From the NCBI GenBank assembly GCA_905182035.1, contig CAJIZL010000016.1:1-64000 (forward strand): a DNA stretch of 64,000 bases, given 5' to 3'. The number at the start of each line of letters is the position of its first letter. The stretch's first letter is position 1. The notes beneath the pieces were generated by a model that was given only the letters and a program-made list of their open reading frames with translations, searched no databases and was not told the DNA's origin. A program made the translations under genes and the position numbers. Below are positions 53,750 through 62,721 of the stretch, in pieces. The DNA is from Oceanospirillaceae bacterium ASP10-02a (GTDB lineage: Bacteria; Pseudomonadota; Gammaproteobacteria; Pseudomonadales; Balneatricaceae).

Positions 53750-54454
53750 CTAGCAGTGTTTCTGATACATCAAATCCCACACTCCATGCCCCTTGCCTTC
53801 TCCGCGGCGTTGAAATTTGGTGCTAGGTCGGAAGTCTGGCTGTGGTGAATATTTCTCCTCACCTGCTTGGTTGCTGTAACCTTGAGCAGGTTCCATCACT
53901 TCCATCATGTGCTCTGCATAAGGTTGCCAATCTGTAGCCATGTGAAATACACCACCGATGGTAAGCTTTTGGCGAATATCTTGGGCAAAATCAGGCTGTA
54001 CGATGCGGCGCTTGTTGTGTTTCTTTTTGTGCCATGGGTCGGGAAAAAATAGCTGTACGCCACCTAAACTGCCATCTGCAATACACTGGGCCATCACTTC
54101 TATTGCATCATCACAAAATACTCGCACGTTGCTTAACTCTTGGATAGCAAGGTTGTTAAGTAGACGACCAACACCTGGGCGATGCACTTCAATACCAATG
54201 TAGTTGTTCTCTGGCATGGTGGCAGCCATGGTGGAAAGGGAATCGCCCATACCAAAACCTATTTCCATGATTACTGGATGGTTATTACCGAATATGTTTA
54301 CAAAATTCAAAGGCCCTTGATTGAGCCCCAAACCATAGCGCACCCAATAGTGTTTCAGTGCATGTTCTTGAGACGGTGTCATACGGCCAGCACGTTTTAC
54401 AAAACTACGAATGCGGCGGGGATTTTCAATATTGAAGGGTAAATCAGTAGACAT
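53750..54454 (-). CDS. trmB: tRNA (guanine-N7)-methyltransferase TrmB
   Basis: TrmB makes m7G46 in tRNA using S-adenosylmethionine. The 234-residue protein has the SAM motif VIMEIGFGMGDSL, the VHRPGVGRLL-type segment, and VQLFFPDPWHKKKHNKRRI, the family hallmark PDPWxKxxHxKRR. The N-terminal IRSFVKRAGRMTPSQEHAL region is typical of gammaproteobacterial TrmB. It is convergent with the thioesterase and divergent from hemC. Confidence 0.96.
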   Translation of the reverse strand: MSTDLPFNIENPRRIRSFVKRAGRMTPSQEHALKHYWVRYGLGLNQGPLNFVNIFGNNHPVIMEIGFGMGDSLSTMAATMPENNYIGIEVHRPGVGRLLNNLAIQELSNVRVFCDDAIEVMAQCIADGSLGGVQLFFPDPWHKKKHNKRRIVQPDFAQDIRQKLTIGGVFHMATDWQPYAEHMMEVMEPAQGYSNQAGEEKYSPQPDFRPSTKFQRRGEGKGHGVWDLMYQKHC

Positions 54455-54597
54455 AAAATTGATCTTAACGAGTAAGGAACAGCTTAACGCTTATTTTACC
54501 TATTACTGATCAATAAATCAGCATGATCATGGCGTCTAAAGCAGAGCAATTTGATACACTAGGGCACATATTAATATTCACCTAGTTATCGTAACCT

Positions 54598-55524
54598 ATG
54601 ACCACCCTCCGCATCGCCACTCGTGAAAGCCAACTTGCCCTTTGGCAAGCTAATTTTATTAAAGCAGAGCTAGAGCGCCATCATCCCGGTATCACTATAG
54701 AGCTTTTAGGGATGAAGACTAAGGGCGACAAAATACTTGATGTGCCGTTAGCAAAGGTGGGTGGTAAAGGCCTGTTTGTTAAAGAGCTAGAACAGGCGAT
54801 GTTAGAACACCGTGCAGACATTGCTGTGCATTCCATGAAAGATGTACCTATGGAGTTTCCCGAAGGCTTGGGTTTGTCTGTCATATGTGAACGAGAAGAC
54901 CCCAGCGATGCTTTTGTCAGTAATCATTTTAATAACTTAGACCAACTACCTCAAGGCGCAAAGGTTGGCACGTCTAGCTTGCGCCGCCAGTTACAAATTA
55001 AAGCTCTACGGCCGGATCTTCAATTATTAGATTTGCGTGGTAACGTAAATACCCGCTTAGCTAAGTTAGATGCTGGCGAATACGATGCCATTATACTTGC
55101 TAGCGCTGGATTAATGCGTCTTGAGTTTGATCACCGTATTCAATCGCGCTTAACTGACGAGCAATGCTTGCCCGCTGGAGGGCAGGGCGCGGTGGGTGTG
55201 GAGTGTCGTTTAGAAGACGCTGCCACTATGGCTTTGTTGGCACCATTACACCATAAAGATACGGCAGATCGTGTGATTGCTGAGCGGGCACTCAACAAAC
55301 GTTTAGAAGGAGGTTGTCAGGTGCCTATTGCCTGTTTTGCCGAATTAGAAGGTGATCAGCTGTGGTTACGAGGTTTGGTGGGCGAAGTGGATGGCAGCCG
55401 TGTTCTTACCACAGAAATTAAAGGCCCACGTAGGGATGCTGAAAGCTTAGGTATTACCGCTGCAGAAGATCTATTGGCACAAGGTGCCGGTGAAATTCTG
55501 CGGGCTATTTACGGTGCTCAGTAA
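54598..55524 (+). CDS. hemC: porphobilinogen deaminase
   Basis: HemC links four porphobilinogen units into hydroxymethylbilane. The 308-residue protein begins with the [13 protein letters not shown] segment, has [19 protein letters not shown] and the dipyrromethane-cofactor Cys in [11 protein letters not shown] near residue 242. It starts a four-gene heme run (hemC-hemD-hemX-hemY), with 7 bases to hemD. Confidence 0.97.
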   Translation: MTTLRIATRESQLALWQANFIKAELERHHPGITIELLGMKTKGDKILDVPLAKVGGKGLFVKELEQAMLEHRADIAVHSMKDVPMEFPEGLGLSVICEREDPSDAFVSNHFNNLDQLPQGAKVGTSSLRRQLQIKALRPDLQLLDLRGNVNTRLAKLDAGEYDAIILASAGLMRLEFDHRIQSRLTDEQCLPAGGQGAVGVECRLEDAATMALLAPLHHKDTADRVIAERALNKRLEGGCQVPIACFAELEGDQLWLRGLVGEVDGSRVLTTEIKGPRRDAESLGITAAEDLLAQGAGEILRAIYGAQ

Positions 55525-55531
55525 ATAACTT

Positions 55532-56299
55532 ATGACAGCCATGAGGGTTTTGGTCACAAGGCCAGCCGCACAAGCAAAGGCTACGATCGAACTGTTGCGT
55601 AAGCATGGGTTTGAGGTGCAGCACCAGCCTTGTTTGCAGATTGTGCCCGTAGAGCCACAGTCAGTTGATGGCTTACAAAGTAAGCAGTGGGCGATGGATT
55701 TGGACAGTTTTGATCATGTCATTATTATCAGCACCAACGCCGCCCAGCACTGGCTCGACCTAGTTCAGGACTATTGGCCCCAGTGGCCGGTGGGTGTGCG
55801 CTGGTGGGCGATGGGGGAATCTACACAAGCGCAACTAATGGCGGCAGGCATTGAGGCAGTTAGGCCTCACACGGGCGACACAAGTGAAGCTTTGCTGGCT
55901 GATTTGTTGCCCCAAATTCAAAACCACCACAAGGTATTAATTGTACGTGGCTGCGGTGGCAGAGAAACATTATCGGAAGCCTTGGTGGTGGCTGGAGCTA
56001 AGGTAAATTATGCCCAATGTTACCAGCGTACGATACCAAACATTAACCCTGAGCAGTTGTTGAGTTTGGGTCAATTCGCACCCGGGGTTGTGATGTTACA
56101 AAGTGGTGAAACTTTAGAGAACTTTGATCTATTGTTAAGTGGCCAAGATTGGTGCGACAAACAACGCACGGTATTAGTCTTGCCTAGTGCAAGAGTAGCG
56201 GAGCAGGCCAAAACATTAGGCTACCGTGTATTGCTAACTAGCGTTAGTGCTAGCAATCAAGCAATGTGCGATACTTTGTTGCAGAAAATAAAAAAATAA
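55532..56299 (+). CDS. hemD: uroporphyrinogen-III synthase
   Basis: HemD closes hydroxymethylbilane into uroporphyrinogen III with inversion of ring D. The 255-residue protein starts MRVLVTRPAAQAKATIELL-like sequence, with IIISTNAAQHWLD, the VRGCGGRETLSEAL segment and VVMLQSGETLENF. Family conservation is low, and the hemC neighbour is the strongest support. It follows hemC closely. Confidence 0.92.
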   Translation: MTAMRVLVTRPAAQAKATIELLRKHGFEVQHQPCLQIVPVEPQSVDGLQSKQWAMDLDSFDHVIIISTNAAQHWLDLVQDYWPQWPVGVRWWAMGESTQAQLMAAGIEAVRPHTGDTSEALLADLLPQIQNHHKVLIVRGCGGRETLSEALVVAGAKVNYAQCYQRTIPNINPEQLLSLGQFAPGVVMLQSGETLENFDLLLSGQDWCDKQRTVLVLPSARVAEQAKTLGYRVLLTSVSASNQAMCDTLLQKIKK

Positions 56300-56381
56300 G
56301 CGCCTAACTAACCTGTACCAAGTGTATATAAGGCGTAGTGATAGCAGGCTTATTAGGCCGCTGAAAAAGGATGCTGAAACA

Positions 56382-57626
56382 GTGACACAAGACCAGAACA
56401 AAGCCGACAAAAATGTGCCTGAAAAGGCCCCAGACAAACAGCCATCCAACACCAAAGCGGCCAAGGTTTCTAAGCCTGCGGACCGAGCCAGTGGGGCAAA
56501 ACCAAAGCAAGCGAGCAGAGCAATACAGACCAGGCTAGGCCTATTGTGGCTACTAGTCATGTTGTTAATTGTTATGGTAGCGGGTCTAGGCTACTGGCAA
56601 TGGCAGGCACAATCCCAAACGACTGCCCTTTCTGCATACCAAAATGGTCAATCTGAAGATTTACAACAGTGGCAGATGCAACAACAATCTTTGGCCCAGC
56701 AGCTAAACGATTTAGCAGTGGCAAATGATGCCGCTCAGCGCACTATAAATGGCCAACAAACAGACTTAGAAGATAACCAAGAACGTATGGATAAAGCGTT
56801 AGTTGGCGCTTTAGAAACAATGGCTAAAACCCAACTAGATCAAGGCCAGGTATTGCCTCAGTGGCAGTTGGCAGAAGCCGAATATTTATTGCGTCTAGCC
56901 AATCAGCGTTTAGCCATGGAACAAGCTAGTGAGTCCGCTATCGCCTTACTTAAGGCCGCTGATATTATCATTCGAGATAGTGAACAAGTAGGTACTTACG
57001 GCATCAGACGCGCAATTGCTGCAGACTTAGCGGCCCTTACCTCCGTTCCGAGTGTAGATGTAGAAGGTGTATATGCTCAGCTTGCCGCGCTTTCTGGGTT
57101 GGCGGCCCAGCTTACCTTCATTCCACCTCGCCGTGAGACTGTGGTCCCCAATAAAACGCCTGAGGCTGCTAGTACAGAAGGTACTGCGACCACGCCAGCC
57201 GCAGAAGTGAATTGGACGCAGTCCGTATGGCATGGTACTAAAGCCGTAGGTGCCAGTGTATGGGGGGAGCTGAAACAGCTGGTTAAGGTGCAGTCCCGCA
57301 CCCAAGAAGGTCAACAGTTACTCACTCCTGCAGCTGAACTGTTAGTGCGTATGCGTATTGAAATGGCATTGAGTCAAACACAAGTGGCCCTTTTGCGCCG
57401 TCAACAAACTATTTATGATCAATCTTTGGTGGGTGTAAAGCAACTTTTAGCTCAATATTATCGCTCAAATGATGTCATTGCCCAAGCCATGCATGCCCAG
57501 ATTAGTGCCCTTGATGAGGTTAAGGTGTTAGTTAATATGCCTAATATCAGTGGGTCTCTGGTCTCCTTGCAAGGCTTTATCGCCACATTACACGAAAGTC
57601 CAACTGAGCCATTGGTGGGAGAATAA
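56382..57626 (+). CDS. hemX: HemX-like membrane protein
   Basis: A 414-residue protein at the hemX position. The first 45 residues are a charged Pro-Lys-rich cytoplasmic segment, followed by a membrane helix (LLWLLVMLLIVMVAGLGYW) and a long helical, coiled-coil-like domain (about 90-150), as in the so-called uroporphyrinogen-III C-methyltransferase HemX. That enzyme label is historical; no methyltransferase motif is seen. GTG 56382 with AAGGA upstream is preferred over a GTG 60 bases earlier. Confidence 0.88.
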   Translation: MTQDQNKADKNVPEKAPDKQPSNTKAAKVSKPADRASGAKPKQASRAIQTRLGLLWLLVMLLIVMVAGLGYWQWQAQSQTTALSAYQNGQSEDLQQWQMQQQSLAQQLNDLAVANDAAQRTINGQQTDLEDNQERMDKALVGALETMAKTQLDQGQVLPQWQLAEAEYLLRLANQRLAMEQASESAIALLKAADIIIRDSEQVGTYGIRRAIAADLAALTSVPSVDVEGVYAQLAALSGLAAQLTFIPPRRETVVPNKTPEAASTEGTATTPAAEVNWTQSVWHGTKAVGASVWGELKQLVKVQSRTQEGQQLLTPAAELLVRMRIEMALSQTQVALLRRQQTIYDQSLVGVKQLLAQYYRSNDVIAQAMHAQISALDEVKVLVNMPNISGSLVSLQGFIATLHESPTEPLVGE

Positions 57627-57629
57627 ACC

Positions 57630-58829
57630 ATGCGCTTCTTAATTCTCGTTATTTTATTGGTATTGTTAGTGGGTGCTGGACTAGGCACTTTGATCAATGT
57701 AGACCCTGGTTATGTGTTACTAGCATGGGGTGACACCAGCATAGAAATGAGCATTTGGGTGTTAATGTTAGGCATTGTTTTGGTGTATATAGCAATGTCC
57801 TTAAGCCTACGCTTTGTTATTGCATTAAATTTACCTTTTCGGGTGCTTGGCAATTGGCAAGAGACTAGTCGAATAAAGCGTATGCAGTTACAAACCCGTC
57901 ACGGCCTGTTGGCCTTGGCGGATGGCCAAAACATGCGTGCAGAAAAGAAGTTCGCTGAACTTGCTCCCACCACAAGTCAGCCTATTGTAGTGCTGCCTGC
58001 CCTAGCAACAGCTATGGGTAGGCAAGGCAAGATAGATGAAGCAGGGCAGGTGTTAAACAAATTGGTATCAGAGTTTCCGGGTACCCAGCAACTTGTACAC
58101 TTGAAACTGGCTGAAATTTCTCTCTACCAAGGCAATGATGAAAAGGCGCTTAATGCTCTGCGAAGCCTTCATCTGCTTAACCCTCAGCATGCAGAAGCCA
58201 ATCAGTTGTTGTTAGATTTGTTGCAGCGCCAACAAATGTGGCCAGAACTTATTAGCTTATTACTGGTAGTAGGCAGCTGTAACCAGCTTAGTGAAGATCA
58301 ATTAGCGCAACAGCAGCAACTAGCTTATGGGCGAGCCTTTAGTGCCAGCCACCGGCAGGATGGCAGCGCAGTGAAAAGCAGTCTAGACCAACTACAAGCA
58401 TTATGGAGCAAAGCACCAAAAAGCATTACTAATCATGGTCCAAGCATTATCAGTTACGCCAAGGCAATGGCTCGTATTGAAGGCGATTCTGCTAGCAAGA
58501 CAGAAGCATTTATAGAGCAAGCTCTTAAGCTGCTGTGGTTGGACGAGCTGGTGCTTGAGTATGCACATTTACCTTTAACTGATTTACAGAAGAGCTTAAC
58601 AAAGGCTGAAGCGTGGCAAGCTAATGCCAAGGATAGCGCGGCGTTGCAGCTCACATTAGGTCGCCTATGTCGGCGCTTGGAATTGTGGGGTAAAGCACAA
58701 GACTACTTACAAGCCAGCATCACCTTGCAGGCAAGTAAAGAAGCTCATGCTGAAATGGCTCGGTTACAGCATAAAATGGGGCATGTTGATGTTGCCATAG
58801 AGCATTATCGTCTAGCCAGCGTATTTTAA
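57630..58829 (+). CDS. hemY: HemY-like TPR membrane protein
   Basis: A 399-residue protein with two N-terminal membrane helices (residues 1-23 and about 40-63, including DPGYVLLAWGDTSIEMSIW) and TPR-type helical repeats behind, for example around residues 120-210 and 330-395. This is the HemY of the hemCDXY operon, a gammaproteobacterial inner-membrane TPR protein, not the protoporphyrinogen oxidase of the same name. It starts 3 bases after hemX. Confidence 0.92.
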   Translation: MRFLILVILLVLLVGAGLGTLINVDPGYVLLAWGDTSIEMSIWVLMLGIVLVYIAMSLSLRFVIALNLPFRVLGNWQETSRIKRMQLQTRHGLLALADGQNMRAEKKFAELAPTTSQPIVVLPALATAMGRQGKIDEAGQVLNKLVSEFPGTQQLVHLKLAEISLYQGNDEKALNALRSLHLLNPQHAEANQLLLDLLQRQQMWPELISLLLVVGSCNQLSEDQLAQQQQLAYGRAFSASHRQDGSAVKSSLDQLQALWSKAPKSITNHGPSIISYAKAMARIEGDSASKTEAFIEQALKLLWLDELVLEYAHLPLTDLQKSLTKAEAWQANAKDSAALQLTLGRLCRRLELWGKAQDYLQASITLQASKEAHAEMARLQHKMGHVDVAIEHYRLASVF

Positions 58830-58866
58830 CGTTGACACTTGACCTCGCTTGATACAGACTGTAACT

Positions 58867-58905
58867 AATCCAGCACGACCTTCTGTCCCATCAGCTGGAT
58901 TTTAA
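58867..58905 (+). terminator. probable terminator after hemY
   Basis: AATCCAGC (58867-58874) pairs with GCTGGATT (58894-58901) across a long loop, with TTTTAAT next. The stem is perfect but the loop is about 19 bases, so efficiency is uncertain. Confidence 0.45.
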
Positions 58906-58920
58906 TCGGCTAACTTAGCC

Positions 58921-58973
58921 TACAACCCCACTAATTTTACTTATCCCCCTAGCGCACTGACGCCCCTCTACCT
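58921..58973 (+). promoter_or_regulatory. C-rich, G-poor rho leader (possible rut-like autoregulatory site)
   Basis: The last 53 bases before the rho ATG hold about 23 C and only 4 G, with blocks CCCC, CCCCC and CCCC spread along it. Such unstructured C-rich RNA is what Rho binds. There is no good Shine-Dalgarno in front of the ATG. Rho is known to regulate its own transcription by early termination in the leader; this region fits that role. Confidence 0.5.
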
Positions 58974-60233
58974 ATGAATCTAACTGAATTAAAAACAAAA
59001 ACGATGCCAGAACTCGTCGAGATTGCCCAAGGCATGGGTCTCGATAATATTGCCCGATCTCGTAAACAAGACTGCATTTTTAGTATTCTTAAACGTCATG
59101 CCAAAAGCGGCGAAGATATCTTCGGCCAAGGCGTTTTGGAAATTTTGCAAGATGGCTTCGGTTTCTTGCGCTCAGCAGATGCATCGTATTTAGCAGGGCC
59201 CGATGACATTTACGTATCGCCGAGCCAGATCCGCCGTTTTAGTCTCCGCACAGGCGATAGCATAGATGGAAAAATCCGCCCACCTAAAGATGGCGAACGT
59301 TATTTTGCCTTGCTTAAAGTCAGTAGCATTAACTATGGACCACCAGAACAAGCTAAACATAAGGTGTTGTTCGAGAACCTAACACCTTTGTTCCCGACAG
59401 AACGGTTAACCATGGAACTTGGCAACGGCTCTAGTGAAGATTTAACTGCTCGTATAATCGACTTAACTGCTCCAATGGGTAAAGGTCAGCGGGCCTTGAT
59501 CGTGTCTCCGCCAAAAGCTGGTAAAACCCTGATGTTGCAAAACATCGCTCACTCCATTACCCGTAACAACCCAGACTGTCACCTGATTGTATTGCTAATT
59601 GACGAACGTCCAGAAGAAGTAACGGATATGAAACGCTCGGTGCGTGGTGAAGTGGTTGCTAGTACGTTTGATGAGCCACCTTCACGTCACGTTCAAGTTG
59701 CAGAAATGGTTGTAGAAAAAGCCAAGCGTTTGGTCGAGCATAAAAAAGATGTGATTATCCTGTTAGATTCTATAACCCGTTTAGCCCGTGCATACAACAC
59801 TGTAATTCCTTCCTCTGGCAAGGTATTAACTGGTGGTGTAGACGCCCATGCACTAGAACGCCCTAAGCGTTTCTTTGGCGCTGCGCGTAACATTGAAGAA
59901 GGTGGCAGCTTAACAATTATTGCTACCGCATTAACTGAAACGGGTTCTAAAATGGATGAAGTCATCTTTGAAGAATTTAAGGGCACAGGTAACTCAGAAG
60001 TTCATTTAGATCGCAAGATCTCCGAACGTCGCGTATTCCCTGCCATTAACATCCGTAAGTCATCCACTCGTCGTGAAGAGTTGTTGACCCGTGACGATGA
60101 GCTGCAGCGTATGTGGATTTTACGTAAGTTGTTGGATCCAATGGAAGACGGTCAAGCCACTGAGTTCTTATTGGATAAGCTTAAAGGTGTTAAGACCAAT
60201 GAAGAGTTCTTCATGTCTATGAAGCGTAAGTAA
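58974..60233 (+). CDS. rho: transcription termination factor Rho
   Basis: Rho is the hexameric RNA helicase of rho-dependent termination. The 419-residue protein equals E. coli Rho in length. It has the N-terminal [20 protein letters not shown] helical domain, the RNA-binding [24 protein letters not shown]-loop PPKAGKTLM, Walker [18 protein letters not shown], the Q-loop and R-loop ([14 protein letters not shown]) and ends [15 protein letters not shown]. The C-rich leader upstream suggests autogenous control. Confidence 0.98.
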   Translation: MNLTELKTKTMPELVEIAQGMGLDNIARSRKQDCIFSILKRHAKSGEDIFGQGVLEILQDGFGFLRSADASYLAGPDDIYVSPSQIRRFSLRTGDSIDGKIRPPKDGERYFALLKVSSINYGPPEQAKHKVLFENLTPLFPTERLTMELGNGSSEDLTARIIDLTAPMGKGQRALIVSPPKAGKTLMLQNIAHSITRNNPDCHLIVLLIDERPEEVTDMKRSVRGEVVASTFDEPPSRHVQVAEMVVEKAKRLVEHKKDVIILLDSITRLARAYNTVIPSSGKVLTGGVDAHALERPKRFFGAARNIEEGGSLTIIATALTETGSKMDEVIFEEFKGTGNSEVHLDRKISERRVFPAINIRKSSTRREELLTRDDELQRMWILRKLLDPMEDGQATEFLLDKLKGVKTNEEFFMSMKRK

Positions 60234-60263
60234 TTAGTTGATGTAACGGAGACCGCGTAGGTT

Positions 60264-61754
60264 ATGACTATGAAATACAAAGACCTACGTGATTTCATTG
60301 CAGGCTTAGAAGCTCAAGGTGAGCTCAAGCGCATCACAGCAGAGGTAGATCCATACCTCGAAATGACCGAAATCTGCGATCGCACTTTGCGTGCAGAAGG
60401 CCCCGCCTTATTATTTGAAAACCCTAAAGGTTACGACACTCCTGTATTAGCTAACTTGTTTGGTACACCTAAACGAGTGGCCCTTGGCATGGGTGCCGAA
60501 AGTGTAGAAAGCCTGCGTGATGTAGGTCATCTTTTAGCTTCCTTAAAAGAGCCAGAGCCACCCAAAAGTTTTAAAGATGCCATAGGTAAACTGCCTCTTT
60601 ATAAACAAGTACTGAATATGGGCCCTAAGCTCATCAGTAAACCGCCATGCCAACAGTATGTTATGGCTGGCGACGAAGTAGACCTAAGCAAGTTGCCTAT
60701 TCAAACCTGTTGGCCAGACGACGCAGGGCCATTGATTACATGGCCTTTAGTGATTACTCGTGGGCCTAATAAACAGCGCCAAAACCTTGGTATATATCGC
60801 CAACAAGTGATTGGTAAGAATCGGTTGATCATGCGTTGGCTGTCTCATCGTGGGGGTGCTTTGGATTTTCGTGATTGGAAAATTGCCCATCCTGGTGAAA
60901 ACTTCCCTGTAGCTGTAGCTTTAGGAGCAGACCCCGCCACTATTTTAGGTGCGGTAACACCGGTGCCAGACAGTTTGAGTGAGTACGCCTTTGCAGGGCT
61001 GTTGCGTGGCAGTAAAACAGAAGTGGCCACCTGCCTGACCAATGACTTACAAGTGCCCGCCAGTGCTGAATACATCTTGGAGGGGTACATAGCTCCAGAT
61101 GATATGGCAGAGGAAGGCCCCTTTGGTGATCATACGGGTTATTACAACGAAGTGGACAGTTTTCCAGTATTCACAGTGACTCGCATTACCCACCGAAAAG
61201 ACCCTATTTATCACAGTACCTACACGGGCCGTCCACCGGATGAGCCTGCAGTGTTGGGTGTAGCGTTAAACGAAGTGTTTATACCTCTGTTGCAAAAACA
61301 GTTTCCAGAAATCACTGACTTTTACCTACCACCAGAAGGCTGCTCCTATCGCATGGCCATAGTGACCATGAAGAAACAATACCCCGGTCATGCTAAGCGA
61401 GTGATGATGGGGGTTTGGTCTTTTTTACGCCAATTTATGTACACCAAGTTTGTTATTGTGACGGATGATGATGTCAACGCCCGTGATTGGAAAGATGTGG
61501 TTTGGGCCATGACCACACGTATGGATCCGGCACGAGACACCTTGTTGGTAGAAAATACGCCTATTGATTATTTGGACTTTGCGTCACCTGTGTCTGGCCT
61601 AGGCTCTAAAATGGGTATGGACGCTACCCATAAATGGGAAGGTGAAACAACCCGTGAATGGGGCCGCACCATTGCTATGGACGAGTCTGTTAAACAACGT
61701 GTAGATGAGTTATGGGATGAGTTAGGTATTATGCCCAACGATACTGAGCGCTAG
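60264..61754 (+). CDS. ubiD: 3-octaprenyl-4-hydroxybenzoate carboxy-lyase UbiD
   Basis: UbiD decarboxylates the prenylated hydroxybenzoate in ubiquinone synthesis, using prenylated FMN made by UbiX. The 496-residue protein has [15 protein letters not shown] at the start, a conserved Arg/Glu/Glu active site around [13 protein letters not shown] and [11 protein letters not shown], and a closing [12 protein letters not shown]. Its substrate is produced by UbiA from this same window. It follows rho by 30 bases, as in Pseudomonas; a start with [11 protein letters not shown] is used, with the second ATG (60270) an alternative. Confidence 0.96.
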   Translation: MTMKYKDLRDFIAGLEAQGELKRITAEVDPYLEMTEICDRTLRAEGPALLFENPKGYDTPVLANLFGTPKRVALGMGAESVESLRDVGHLLASLKEPEPPKSFKDAIGKLPLYKQVLNMGPKLISKPPCQQYVMAGDEVDLSKLPIQTCWPDDAGPLITWPLVITRGPNKQRQNLGIYRQQVIGKNRLIMRWLSHRGGALDFRDWKIAHPGENFPVAVALGADPATILGAVTPVPDSLSEYAFAGLLRGSKTEVATCLTNDLQVPASAEYILEGYIAPDDMAEEGPFGDHTGYYNEVDSFPVFTVTRITHRKDPIYHSTYTGRPPDEPAVLGVALNEVFIPLLQKQFPEITDFYLPPEGCSYRMAIVTMKKQYPGHAKRVMMGVWSFLRQFMYTKFVIVTDDDVNARDWKDVVWAMTTRMDPARDTLLVENTPIDYLDFASPVSGLGSKMGMDATHKWEGETTREWGRTIAMDESVKQRVDELWDELGIMPNDTER

Positions 61755-61763
61755 CTAGGCTAT

Positions 61764-61792
61764 AAAACTGCAAAAGATTGAGTAGTTTTTTT
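61764..61792 (+). terminator. probable intrinsic terminator after ubiD
   Basis: AAAACTGC (61764-61771) pairs with GTAGTTTT (61782-61789), with one G-U pair and a 10-base loop, and T residues run to 61792. A modest rho-independent terminator 9 bases past the ubiD stop. Confidence 0.5.
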
Positions 61793-61813
61793 GCCCAGCT
61801 TGTATGTTATTAT

Positions 61814-61851
61814 CTCGTGTATTAATATTCGTTAACGAACATTAATACGAG
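61814..61851. promoter_or_regulatory. long palindrome resembling a GlpR operator
   Basis: The core TTCGTTAACGAA (61828-61839) is a perfect 12-base palindrome, extended to AATATTCGTTAACGAACATT and framed by CTCG/CGAG with a 2-base bulge. TTCG/CGAA half-sites around four A/T bases are the pattern of E. coli GlpR operators. It sits between the 3' ends of ubiD and glpR, not at a promoter. No T tract follows on either strand. A bidirectional stem-loop end is the alternative. Confidence 0.5.
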
Positions 61852-61887
61852 AAATATTAGATATAAGCTCGATTAGACTAGATACAC

Positions 61888-62646
61888 CTATGCAATGTGA
61901 AGATTTACATTGTGAGCTGTCAAAATATCCAAGGTGTGCTGTCCTGGTGTTTGATCGGTATAGAGATAATCTGCTTGGCTGATATGACCTAATCGAGCAA
62001 GGGCTGTGCGGTCAAATTTAGAATGGTCGGCAGAGAGGATGAGTTTGCTTGAGTTTTTAATAATGCTTTGTGCCACGCGCACTTCACGGTAGTCGTAGTC
62101 TAGTAAGGATCCGTCTTCGTGAATGGCGCTAATACCGATAATGCCAAAATCCATTTTAAACTGGTTAATAAAATCAGAGGTTTGTTCACCTACAATACCG
62201 CCATCGCGGCTACGAACTTGCCCTCCAGCAATAATAACATTGAAGTCTTCTTTGGGTAATAAAATAGACGCCACATGCAGGTTATTGGTAACCACTTGTA
62301 ATTCTTCGTGGTGTAATAAGGCACGCGCGATAGCTTCGTTAGTAGTACCTATATTAATAAACAAAGAAGCGCCATTTGGGATACAGCTAGCGACTTTTTC
62401 GGCGATGCGTATTTTAGCTCCCATGTTGAAGCTTAAGCGGTCGCTATAATCGCTATTTTTTGTGCTGCTACTGCTGCTGGCACCACCATGATGGCGGCGC
62501 ACCTGACCTAAACTGGCGAGTTGGTTTAAGTCTCTGCGAATGGTTTGTGGCGTCACCATAAAGTGGCTGGTAAGTTGTTCTATGTTAGCAAAACCGCGCT
62601 GATTGACAAAATCAACAATAAGTTCATGACGACGTACTTGGGACAT
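61888..62646 (-). CDS. glpR: DeoR family transcriptional regulator, GlpR-like
   Basis: A 252-residue DeoR-type repressor. Residues 1-55 are a winged-helix DNA-binding domain (RRHELIVDFVNQRGFANIEQ, VTPQTIRRDLNQL). The rest is the sugar-phosphate sensing domain with FINIGTTNEAIARALL and LSADHSKFDRTALARLG, typical of GlpR, which is released from DNA by glycerol-3-phosphate. It is divergent from glpK with 75 bases between starts, so GlpR probably controls both, and catabolite control may add to it. Confidence 0.92.
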   Translation of the reverse strand: MSQVRRHELIVDFVNQRGFANIEQLTSHFMVTPQTIRRDLNQLASLGQVRRHHGGASSSSSTKNSDYSDRLSFNMGAKIRIAEKVASCIPNGASLFINIGTTNEAIARALLHHEELQVVTNNLHVASILLPKEDFNVIIAGGQVRSRDGGIVGEQTSDFINQFKMDFGIIGISAIHEDGSLLDYDYREVRVAQSIIKNSSKLILSADHSKFDRTALARLGHISQADYLYTDQTPGQHTLDILTAHNVNLHIA

Positions 62647-62721
62647 TGGCGCTGCCTTGCTTGGTTAACAAATTTGCAATAAAGCAATATATTTAATGGG
62701 TTTACAATAACAGGTATGTAA

